64,000 nt of DNA. It comes from Barrientosiimonas humi (lineage in GTDB: Bacteria; Actinomycetota; Actinomycetes; Actinomycetales; Dermatophilaceae). A program made the position numbers and the translations under genes. Under the pieces are notes generated by a model. The model had not been told where the DNA came from, did not search any database, and worked only from the letters and a program-made list of their open reading frames with translations. Positions 56,884 through 64,000 of the stretch are shown in pieces; positions within the stretch are counted from its first letter, which is position 1; the number at the start of each line of letters is the position of its first letter. The DNA is taken from contig NZ_VFOK01000001.1 in assembly GCF_006716095.1 (NCBI RefSeq), forward strand, positions 1,271,375 to 1,335,374. Reading direction: 5' to 3'.

Positions 56884-58911
56884 TCACCCCACCCAGAAGC
56901 CCCGCCCGCCGAAGAACGCGTCGTAGGACATCGGGTCGCCCGGGTCGCGCGAGCCGAGGTAGCTCCCGAGCACGGCCGCGCCCAGGTCGTCCAGCTCGGG
57001 CGCGACCACGCGGCCGTCGACCCGCGCGGCCATCGACTGCACGAACCGCGCGAGGCCTGGGTCGTCACCGAGCCGGAAGAAGGTCGTCTGCGCCCCGAGC
57101 CACCGGCTCGCGTCGAGCTCGCGCACCGCGTGCGCGATCGTCAGCGGGTGCGGCGGGTAGGAGAAGAACACCTCGCCGTCGGGCTCCAGGTGCGACGTCG
57201 GCTCTCCGTCGGTCACGACGAGCAGCACCGGCTGGGCCGACGGGTGCTTGCGGAAGTGCCGGTTGGCGAGCAGCAGCGCGTGGTGCAGGTTCGTCCCCTT
57301 GTCGTGCCAGGGCTCCAGGGCCGTCAGCTGCTCGATCTCCATCTGTCGCGCCGCACGGCCGAAGCTGATGAGCTGCAGGTCATCGCCCCGGAACCGGGTG
57401 CTGATCAGCGTGTGCAGCGCCAGCGCGGTGCGCTTCATCGGCACCCACCGGCCGTCCATCGCCATGGAGAACGACGTGTCGACGCACAGCGCCACCGCCG
57501 CCTGGGTGCGCGCCTCGGTCTCGGCGACCTCGACGTCGCGGATGTCCAGGCGTACGCCCGTGCTCGGGTCTCCCCCGTCGCCCACCGTGCGCAGCACGGC
57601 GTTGCCGATCGTGCGCGTGACGTCCCACGGCTCGGTGTCGCCGAAGGCCCACTCGCGGCTGGACCCGGTCAGCTCGCCCGCGGCACCCGCCTGGCGCAGG
57701 TCGCGCTGGCCCTGCCGGCCGGACAGCTGCTGGGCCACGTCGCGCAGCAACGCTTTGCCGAGCTGTCGCATGGCGCGCGGCGACAGGCGCAGGTCGCCCT
57801 CGGAAGTCCTTCGCAGATAACCGGATTCGCGCAGCGCCCGCTCGAGCTCGGTGAGGGTGCGCGCGTCGACCGCGGCCTCGTCACCCAGCTGCCGGGCGAG
57901 GGCGTCGAGGTCGACGTCGTCGAGCCGGGCACCGGCGTACATCTGCTGCAGCTGCTCGCTGAGCGCGTCGAGCTCGGCGATGTCCTGGATCACCCCGGTG
58001 CCGTCTCCCAGGCCGACGCCCTCGTCGCCCTGGAAGCGCTCCGAGCCCGACCAGTCCGCGCCCGGGCGCAGCCCGCGCAGGTTGGCGTCGAGGCGGTCGA
58101 GCGCCTGGCTCAGGGCCGGCGACCCGAAGGCCTGCTGCGACAGCTCCATGAGCTCCTGGCGCTGCTCGGGCGACATGGAGTTGAGCAGCCGCTGACCGGC
58201 GGCCGCCCGCTCGGCGAGGGAGTCGATGAGCTCCTCGACGTTCTGCGGCTCGTCGGGGAAGAAGTCGCCGTGCTCGCGCATGAACTGCTGGAACTGCTCG
58301 TCGGTGTCCTCGCCGCGGGCGTGCGCCTCGAGCAGGTCGTTGAGGTCGCTGAGCATCTCGTCGACCCGCTGCCGGTCCTCGTCGGTGGCGCCCTCGAGCG
58401 CCTGCTTCATGCCCTGGAAGCGCTGGTCGAGGACCTCCCGGCCGAGCAGGTCCTTGATCTGCTCGAACGCCTCGCGCGCGTCGCTGGACTGCCAGTCGTA
58501 GGAGGACAGCTCGTTCACCGCGGCCGCCGGCGAGGGCGGCAGGTTGTCCAGCTGCATCTCGCGCAGCGCCCGGTCGCCGTCGTCCATCGTGACGTCGCGG
58601 GCCAGCTGCCCGCGCTCGGCCAGGACGGCCTTGTCGAGCAGCTCCTTGACCTGGCGCAGGGTGCCGTCGAGGTCGTGCTGCTGCAGCAGCTCGCGCCGCC
58701 GCTGCGCGACCTGGGCGGCGAGGTCGTCGAGGCCCCGCTGCTGCTGCCCGCCGCGGCGCAGGAACTCCTGCATCGCCCGCTCCGGGCTGTATCCGGCCAT
58801 GACGTCCTGCCCGATGGCGTCCAGCGCCTCGGACAGGTCGACCGGCGGCGCCAGCGGGTCGGGGCCGCCGGTGTAGCGGCCGTATCGGCTGGAGCGTCCG
58901 TGCGCGCTCAT
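56884..58911 (-). CDS. VWA-domain protein, partner of MoxR-type ATPase
   Basis: A 675-residue protein. The N-terminal 450 residues are helical and rich in Gln, Glu and Leu; the VWA domain follows with an intact MIDAS (DTSFS near residue 478, and TDGEPTSH). It ends in a short tail of Gly, Phe and Trp. No signal peptide or membrane helix is seen, so it should act in the cytoplasm with the ATPase. Its start overlaps the ATPase stop by 4 bp. MoxR-VWA pairs often insert metals or remodel enzymes; the client here is unknown. Confidence 0.92.
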   Translation of the reverse strand: MSAHGRSSRYGRYTGGPDPLAPPVDLSEALDAIGQDVMAGYSPERAMQEFLRRGGQQQRGLDDLAAQVAQRRRELLQQHDLDGTLRQVKELLDKAVLAERGQLARDVTMDDGDRALREMQLDNLPPSPAAAVNELSSYDWQSSDAREAFEQIKDLLGREVLDQRFQGMKQALEGATDEDRQRVDEMLSDLNDLLEAHARGEDTDEQFQQFMREHGDFFPDEPQNVEELIDSLAERAAAGQRLLNSMSPEQRQELMELSQQAFGSPALSQALDRLDANLRGLRPGADWSGSERFQGDEGVGLGDGTGVIQDIAELDALSEQLQQMYAGARLDDVDLDALARQLGDEAAVDARTLTELERALRESGYLRRTSEGDLRLSPRAMRQLGKALLRDVAQQLSGRQGQRDLRQAGAAGELTGSSREWAFGDTEPWDVTRTIGNAVLRTVGDGGDPSTGVRLDIRDVEVAETEARTQAAVALCVDTSFSMAMDGRWVPMKRTALALHTLISTRFRGDDLQLISFGRAARQMEIEQLTALEPWHDKGTNLHHALLLANRHFRKHPSAQPVLLVVTDGEPTSHLEPDGEVFFSYPPHPLTIAHAVRELDASRWLGAQTTFFRLGDDPGLARFVQSMAARVDGRVVAPELDDLGAAVLGSYLGSRDPGDPMSYDAFFGGRGFWVG

Positions 58912-60368
58912 CCGTAGATCGTCTCTCCCGAGCGGGTGTCGGTGTCCTTGTCGACCTTGCGCGCGAGGAACAGGCCCTCGAGAGCCAGCTCGATCGCGCT
59001 GGCCCGCTCACCGTCGGTGGTGGCGTCGAAGCGCTCGGCGATGTCGTCGTACAGCGGGGACTCGCCGAGTGCGGGCAGCCCCTCGAGCAGCTCGCGGGCC
59101 GTGACCCGCTCGCCCGTGGTGACCGTGGAGCCCTCCTCGATGGAGCGCACCAACGGCCCGAGGTCGATGCCCTTGAACCGCGCACGCACCGTCTCGGCGG
59201 TGGCGGTGCGCAGCAGGTGGTCGAGCACCTCGCGCTCCCGGCCCTCCTCACCCGCCTCGAACTCGACCTTGCCGCCGAGCACGTCGACGGCCGTCTCCAG
59301 GTCGACGACGCGGGCCACCGGCTCGTCCTCCCCGCGCACCGTCCCGCGGTGCAGCGCGGAGGCGGCGATGGTCTCGGCGCCCGCTATGGAGAATCTGGCG
59401 CTGACGCCGGATCGCTGGTCGACAGAAGGGGATTCGCGCAGCGCCCGGGTGAACCGGGCGAGGATCTCGAGCAGCTGGTCGGGCACGTCGGCCACGAGGT
59501 GCGCCTCCTGGCGGAGCACCGCGACCTCCTCCTGGAGCTCCCGCGGGTAGTGCGTGCGGATCTCGGCGCCGAACCGGTCCTTCAGCGGCGTGATGATGCG
59601 CCCGCGGTTGGTGTAGTCCTCGGGGTTGGCGCTGGCCACGACCAGGACGTCGAGCGGCAGCCGCAGCACGTACCCGCGGATCTGGATGTCCCGCTCCTCC
59701 ATCACGTTGAGCATCGCGACCTGGATGCGCTCGGCGAGGTCGGGAAGCTCGTTGATGGCGACGATGCCGCGGTGGCTGCGCGGGATGAGGCCGAAGTGGA
59801 TCGTCTCGGGGTCGCCCAGCCGCCGGCCCTCGGCCACGCGCATCGGGTCGACGTCGCCGATGAGGTCGGCCACGGAGGTGTCGGGCGTCGCGAGCTTCTC
59901 GGCGTAACGCTCCTCGCGGTGCCGCCACGAGACGGGCAGGTCGTCGCCGAGCTCGTCGGCGCGGCGCCGGCTCTCGGGGGTGACGGGGTCGAACGGGTGC
60001 TCACCGAGCTCCGACCCCTCGATCACCGGCGACCACTCGTCGAGCAGCCCGACGAGGGTGCGCAGCAGACGGGTCTTGCCCTGACCGCGCTCGCCCAGCA
60101 GCACCACGTCGTGACCCGCGAGCAGCGCGCGCTCCAGCTGCGGCACGACGGTGTCCTCGAAGCCGTGCAGCCCCGGCCAGGGGTCCTCGCCGGCGGCGAG
60201 CTTGGTCAGCAGGTTGGTGCGCAGCTCCTCGCGCAGGGTGCGCTGCTCGTGCCCCGAGGCACGCAGCTCACCGGCGGTCGCGATCTGCGGAGGGGTGGTC
60301 GCGCTCTCGTGGGGCGGGACGTCGTTCGTCGAGCTGTCAGGGGCGGTGGTCTTCGCATCTGGACTCAC
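58908..60368 (-). CDS. MoxR-like/magnesium-chelatase-type AAA+ ATPase
   Basis: A 486-residue AAA+ protein. Walker A is GERGQGKT (near residue 91-98), Walker B GIVAINELPDL (near 200), and the sensor region has VVASANPEDYTNRG. These are typical of the MoxR/ChlI clade. GTG 60368 has TAGCGT 6 nt upstream, so this is the first gene of the unit with the VWA gene. By family it works as a hexameric chaperone with its VWA partner. Confidence 0.93.
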   Translation of the reverse strand: MSPDAKTTAPDSSTNDVPPHESATTPPQIATAGELRASGHEQRTLREELRTNLLTKLAAGEDPWPGLHGFEDTVVPQLERALLAGHDVVLLGERGQGKTRLLRTLVGLLDEWSPVIEGSELGEHPFDPVTPESRRRADELGDDLPVSWRHREERYAEKLATPDTSVADLIGDVDPMRVAEGRRLGDPETIHFGLIPRSHRGIVAINELPDLAERIQVAMLNVMEERDIQIRGYVLRLPLDVLVVASANPEDYTNRGRIITPLKDRFGAEIRTHYPRELQEEVAVLRQEAHLVADVPDQLLEILARFTRALRESPSVDQRSGVSARFSIAGAETIAASALHRGTVRGEDEPVARVVDLETAVDVLGGKVEFEAGEEGREREVLDHLLRTATAETVRARFKGIDLGPLVRSIEEGSTVTTGERVTARELLEGLPALGESPLYDDIAERFDATTDGERASAIELALEGLFLARKVDKDTDTRSGETIYG

Positions 60369-60374
60369 TTCTTG

Positions 60375-60380
60375 ACGCTA
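60375..60380 (-). promoter_or_regulatory. -10 element of MoxR-VWA operon
   Basis: TAGCGT on the minus strand ends 6 nt before GTG 60368, consistent with a leaderless mRNA for the MoxR-type gene. Confidence 0.55.
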
Positions 60381-60448
60381 ACTCCCGATCCCGGGAAGCG
60401 AAACCCGTTCGGACGGGTGGGTGCCCGGGCGAGGAGACGACATGCTCC

Positions 60449-60454
60449 TAGGCT
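60449..60454 (+). promoter_or_regulatory. -10 element of DUF2332 gene
   Basis: TAGGCT ends 6 nt before GTG 60461, consistent with a leaderless mRNA. Confidence 0.5.
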
Positions 60455-60460
60455 GGAACC

Positions 60461-61591
60461 GTGGCTGAGCGTGTGGACCGGGCCGGCGAGACCGTCGACG
60501 ACGTGCGCCGGTTCTTCGCCGAGTTCGCGCGCGACTACCCCGACCTCCCGCTGTACGCCCACCTCACCTCCGCCATGAGCGCGGAAGCCGACCTTGCCCG
60601 GATGCTGCTGGTCGCCCGGCCGGGTCAGGCCCGGCCCGTCCTGTTCCTCGCTGCCCTGCACGACCTGGTGCTGCGCCGCCCGGACGTGCCGGCGGCGCCC
60701 TGGTTCGCACGGGCGGCGGCCGGTGAGCTGGGAGATGGAGACGACCCGTGGCCCGACGTGCGCGCCACCGTGGTGGCGCACCGCGCCGAGCTGGAGCGCA
60801 CGATCGCGACCCGCACGACCCAGACCAACGAGGTCAACCGCGCGGTCTACGTCGCGGCCCTGCTCCACCTGGCCTGCCGCGACGTCGGTGACCTGCCGGT
60901 GGGCCTGGTCGAGCTCGGCGCCAGTGCCGGACTGCTGCTCGGGGTCGACCGCTACCGCGTCGGGCTCGGTGACCTCGTCACCGGTCCGGCGGACTCCGCG
61001 GTGCGCTGCCACGGCGAGGATCGGTCACGAGACCCGTTGCGGTCGTTGCTGATTCCCCCGGTCGCGTCCCGCGTCGGTGTTGACCTGCACCCCGTCTCGC
61101 TCGACGACGAGGCTGTGCGCTGGCTCCAGGCCTGCCTGTGGCCCGACCTCCCGGGCCGGCTCGAACGGTTCCGGGCGGCCGTGGACGTGCTGCGTGACGA
61201 CCCGCCACAGCTGGTCGAGGGCGACATCGTCGACGCGCTCCCCACCGCAGCGGAGGCCGCGCTGTCGGCCGGGCCCGCGAGGCACCTGGTCGTCCTCACC
61301 TCCTGGGCACTGACGTACGTCCACCGCACCCGGCGAGACCAGCTCGCCGGGCACCTGGCGCAGGTCGCGGCCGACGGCACCCCGGTCTCCTGGGTCTCCG
61401 CCGAGCCTCCGGGCGCGGTTCCCGGTGTGCCGCAACGGGACTCGGGGCACGCCGAGGTCAACACGGTGCTGGCGGCGCGGCGCTGGCGCGACGGCGTGGA
61501 GGTCGCTCCCGAGGTCTACGGCCACTGTCACCCGCACGGCGCCTGGGTCGAGCTCGATCCGCTCCCGGGCGGAGGCGACCGTGCAGTGTGA
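60461..61591 (+). CDS. DUF2332 family protein
   Basis: A 376-residue protein of the actinobacterial DUF2332 family. Visible blocks are YAHLTSAMSAEADLARMLL, GLVELGASAGLLLGVDRYR (Rossmann-like glycine turn) and VLTSWALTYV. The Gly-rich block suggests a methyltransferase-like fold, which is unproven. It overlaps the RlmC-type gene by 11 bp and is co-transcribed with it. Confidence 0.88.
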   Translation: MAERVDRAGETVDDVRRFFAEFARDYPDLPLYAHLTSAMSAEADLARMLLVARPGQARPVLFLAALHDLVLRRPDVPAAPWFARAAAGELGDGDDPWPDVRATVVAHRAELERTIATRTTQTNEVNRAVYVAALLHLACRDVGDLPVGLVELGASAGLLLGVDRYRVGLGDLVTGPADSAVRCHGEDRSRDPLRSLLIPPVASRVGVDLHPVSLDDEAVRWLQACLWPDLPGRLERFRAAVDVLRDDPPQLVEGDIVDALPTAAEAALSAGPARHLVVLTSWALTYVHRTRRDQLAGHLAQVAADGTPVSWVSAEPPGAVPGVPQRDSGHAEVNTVLAARRWRDGVEVAPEVYGHCHPHGAWVELDPLPGGGDRAV

Positions 61592-62717
61592 CTACTACGA
61601 CGCCGATCTCTGCCGGTCGTGCACGCTCATGGGGCAGCCCTTCGCTCTGCAGCTGCGCGACCTCGAGCGCCACGTGCGCGACACGCTTGGCGGACTGGTC
61701 ACCGAGAGTGCCTGGCAGCAAACGGCTTTCGGACCCGAGTCGCACTTCCGCAACAAGGCGAAGCTGGTGGTCGGCGGCACGCGCGACGAGCCGACCTTCG
61801 GCATCCTCGACGGCGACCAGCAGGGGGTCGACCTGCGCAGGTGCGGTCTCTACGAGCCCGGCCTGCACGACGCGCTGCAGACGCTCACCGAGCAGGTCGC
61901 GCGCATCGGGCTGGTCCCCTACGACGTGCCACGGCGCACCGGGGAGCTCAAGCACCTCGTCGTCACCCACGCGCCCACCGGCGCGCTCATGGTGCGCTTC
62001 GTGCTGCGCTCCCCAGGGCAGCTCGGCCGCATCCGGCGCGCGCTGCCCGACCTGCAGGCCGCGCTGCCGCAGATCACGGTCGTCTCGGTCAACCTGCAGC
62101 CCGCGCACAAGGCGGTGCTCGAGGGCGAGGAGGAGATCGTGCTCACCGAGCACGAGACGCTGACCGTGCCGGTCGCCGGGGTCAGCCTGAACCTGCGACC
62201 GGACAGCTTCTTCCAGACCAACACCGCCGTCGCCGAGCAGCTCTACGAGCAGGCGGGTGACTGGGTCGCGGCCAGCGGCGCGCGCTCCCTGTGGGACCTG
62301 TTCTGCGGGGTCGGCGGGTTCGGCCTGAGCGTCGGTGCGCGCGTGCCGCTGCAGGTCACCGGGGTCGAGGTGGCACCCGGCGCGGTGGCCGCCGCCCGGC
62401 AGTCGGCTGCGGATCTCATGGCGCGAAACCCGTTGTCGTCCTTCGACTTCCGGGTGGGCGATGCCGCCACCACGCTGCGCGACGAACCGCTGCCCGAGGT
62501 CGTCCTGGTCAACCCGCCCCGCCGCGGCATCGGGCCGCTCGCCGAGACCCTCGAGGCCAGCGGCGTGCCCCAGGTCGTCTACTCCAGCTGCAACGTCGAG
62601 AGCCTCGCGCGCGACCTCACCCGCATGCCGACGTACGCCGTCGCGGACGCGCGCGTGTTCGACATGTTCCCGCAGACGCGCCACCACGAGGTGCTGGTGC
62701 GCCTCGTGCGGGAGTGA
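61581..62717 (+). CDS. rlmC: 23S rRNA (uracil-5)-methyltransferase, RlmC/RumB-like
   Basis: A 378-residue SAM-dependent RNA methyltransferase. The N-terminal Cys-rich iron-sulfur site is visible (CDYYDADLCRSCTLMG). Motif I reads LWDLFCGVGGFGLSVG, and the catalytic loop holds VYSSCNVESLARDL with the nucleophile Cys. It should methylate U747 (E. coli numbering) of 23S rRNA. GTG 61581 starts inside the DUF2332 gene end; translation is coupled. Confidence 0.92.
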   Translation: MQCDYYDADLCRSCTLMGQPFALQLRDLERHVRDTLGGLVTESAWQQTAFGPESHFRNKAKLVVGGTRDEPTFGILDGDQQGVDLRRCGLYEPGLHDALQTLTEQVARIGLVPYDVPRRTGELKHLVVTHAPTGALMVRFVLRSPGQLGRIRRALPDLQAALPQITVVSVNLQPAHKAVLEGEEEIVLTEHETLTVPVAGVSLNLRPDSFFQTNTAVAEQLYEQAGDWVAASGARSLWDLFCGVGGFGLSVGARVPLQVTGVEVAPGAVAAARQSAADLMARNPLSSFDFRVGDAATTLRDEPLPEVVLVNPPRRGIGPLAETLEASGVPQVVYSSCNVESLARDLTRMPTYAVADARVFDMFPQTRHHEVLVRLVRE

Positions 62718-62788
62718 GCGAGGGCGTACGGCGGGGGCCTGTGGATAACTTCCGGGGCGAGCTCGCGATCCGCGCCAGAGTGGTGGCC

Positions 62789-63223
62789 ATGGACACGAAC
62801 CGAGACCCGATCCCCACCACCCCGATCCGCACCCACCACGACCTCCTCACGCTCTGGGAGGCGATCGTCGGCGAGCCTGGCTTCGGCCGGCGGACGCTGT
62901 GGCTGTCGTTCCTCGACGACGACCACCGGCCGATGAAGATGATCCTGCCGTTCGACGACATGCCCGAGAGCGTCGACACCACCGGCGTCGGCCGGCTGTT
63001 CGACTGCGTCAAGGAGGCCAGGGTCGCCGGCACGATCCCTTACGCCTCGGTGGTCGTGATGTTCAGCCGTCCCGGCTCCGGGCGCATCCGCGAGGGTGAC
63101 CGGGCCTGGGCGCGGGCCCTGCACGAGCTGCTCGCCGACCAGACGCCACGGTGGCCGGTGCACCTGGCCACCGACGACGGCGTGGTCGTGCTGGCGCCCG
63201 ACGACCTGGTGGTCGGCGCCTGA
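62789..63223 (+). CDS. Actinobacterial protein of unknown function
   Basis: A 144-residue protein that I do not recognise. It has a central beta-rich part (RTLWLSFLDDDHRPMKMILPFDD, then YASVVVMFSRPG) and a REGDRAWARALHELL helix. CAGAGT lies 7 nt before ATG 62789, a variant -10 element. It stands between rlmC and the convergent MFS gene. Confidence 0.75.
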   Translation: MDTNRDPIPTTPIRTHHDLLTLWEAIVGEPGFGRRTLWLSFLDDDHRPMKMILPFDDMPESVDTTGVGRLFDCVKEARVAGTIPYASVVVMFSRPGSGRIREGDRAWARALHELLADQTPRWPVHLATDDGVVVLAPDDLVVGA

Positions 63224-63295
63224 GCGACCAAGCCGCCCGAGCGCCGACCAGCCGCGAGCGAACCGACCGCGCGCACCGCTCGAGCCAGCCCGCGC

Positions 63296-64000
63296 TCACT
63301 CCTCCAGCGCGAGACCCCGCCGCTCGGGCAGCCCGAACGTCGCGACCGTGGCCACCGCGAACGCGAGCGCGAGCACGAGGAACACCACCGCCGTGCCGCC
63401 GGCCTCGTGCAGCACCGGCACCAGCAGGGGTGCCGCGATCGAGGCGACGCGACCGAAGGCGGTGGCCTGGCCCGAGCCGGTGGCGCGCAGCCAGGTCGGG
63501 TAGATCTCGGGGGTGATGGCATAGAGCGCACCCCATGCGCCGAGGTTGAAGAACGACAGCGCGCACCCGGCCACGAGGATCGACGTCTCGGTGCCGGCCT
63601 GGCCGAACGCCCACGCCGCCACCGCGGACCCGGCGAGGAAGGTCGCGAGCGTCGCGCGTCGGCCCCACACCTCCACGAGCACGGCCGCGACGGCGTACCC
63701 CGGGAGCTGGGCGAGCGTGATGATGAGCGTGAACCCGAACGACTTGGCCACCGGGAACCCTTGTGCGACAAGGAAGGTCGGGATCCAGATGAACGCGCCG
63801 TAGTAGGCGAAGTTCACCCCGAACCACACCAGCCAGAGCGAGACGGTGCGCACGCGCAGCGCGGGCGACCACACCTCGGCCGGTGACGGCTTCGGCGCGA
63901 CCGGCATCGGCGGGGAGCTCACCGGCTCCACGCCGGCCGACTCCTCGAACTCGCGCACGGCGGCCTCGGCCTCCTCGGTGCGGCCGCGCCGCTCGAGGAA
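63296..64000 (-). CDS. MFS transporter (sugar-porter-like), 5' end beyond window
   Basis: The C-terminal half of a twelve-helix MFS permease; the frame runs to base 64000 without a start. Visible are SLWLVWFGVNFAYYGAFIWIP, the loop VEVWGRRATLATF and EIYPTWLRATGSG, the last two typical of sugar-porter and metabolite:proton symporter types. The substrate is unknown. Confidence 0.9.
   Translation of the reverse strand, partial: FLERRGRTEEAEAAVREFEESAGVEPVSSPPMPVAPKPSPAEVWSPALRVRTVSLWLVWFGVNFAYYGAFIWIPTFLVAQGFPVAKSFGFTLIITLAQLPGYAVAAVLVEVWGRRATLATFLAGSAVAAWAFGQAGTETSILVAGCALSFFNLGAWGALYAITPEIYPTWLRATGSGQATAFGRVASIAAPLLVPVLHEAGGTAVVFLVLALAFAVATVATFGLPERRGLALEE

Overview
The window is a stretch of a high-GC actinobacterial chromosome. 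Markers are the Pup ligase PafA, the paired WYL regulators PafB and PafC, the RNA polymerase-binding protein RbpA, a split Lnt/Ppm pair, an F420-type LLM oxidoreductase and a DUF222/HNH (13E12-type) protein. Gene content and order suggest Micrococcales (a Dermacoccaceae- or Intrasporangiaceae-like organism), but no rRNA or tRNA was seen to settle the genus. Both ends cut a gene: an ABC exporter subunit on the left and an MFS permease on the right.

Layout. 1-3.3 kb: the two halves of a heterodimeric ABC exporter. 3.3-6.2 kb: an amidohydrolase / 106-aa protein / Rieske operon facing an AraC-type regulator across a palindrome. 6.2-19.8 kb: a conserved housekeeping block with an SDR epimerase, pafA, two FKBP isomerases, a DUF3866 protein, pafB-pafC, tatA-tatC, a HelY-like helicase, a PH-domain membrane protein, a 5'-3' exonuclease and an Lrp regulator. 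19.8-32.3 kb: a tRNA-editing protein, three MFS transporters, lnt-ppm, fxsA, rbpA, a CsbD-like protein and a large receptor Ser/Thr kinase. 32.4-55.5 kb: an accessory-looking region with a LysR regulator, three nucleotidyltransferase-fold proteins, an APH-like kinase, acetyltransferases, two toxin-antitoxin pairs, small enzymes, a long DUF222/HNH protein and a DyP peroxidase. 55.5-64 kb: a glutaminase-STAS fusion, a MoxR-VWA pair, a DUF2332 protein, an RlmC-like RNA methyltransferase, a protein of unknown function and the cut MFS gene.

How parts connect. The window encodes PafBC, the SOS-independent DNA-damage activator, and the DUF222/HNH gene 36 kb away carries a perfect PafBC-type promoter (TTGTCAGTG-N8-TAGGTT). 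The vapBC-type pair has a weaker version. rbpA has a textbook SigR-type promoter (GGAAC-N18-GTT). At least sixteen genes have a TANNNT -10 element ending 6-8 nt before the start codon, which implies leaderless mRNAs and was used to choose several starts. No IS element, CRISPR array, prophage or tRNA was recognised. The most unusual non-coding structure is a 51-bp tandem repeat carrying CCCGATATCGGG palindromes at 17.6-17.75 kb.
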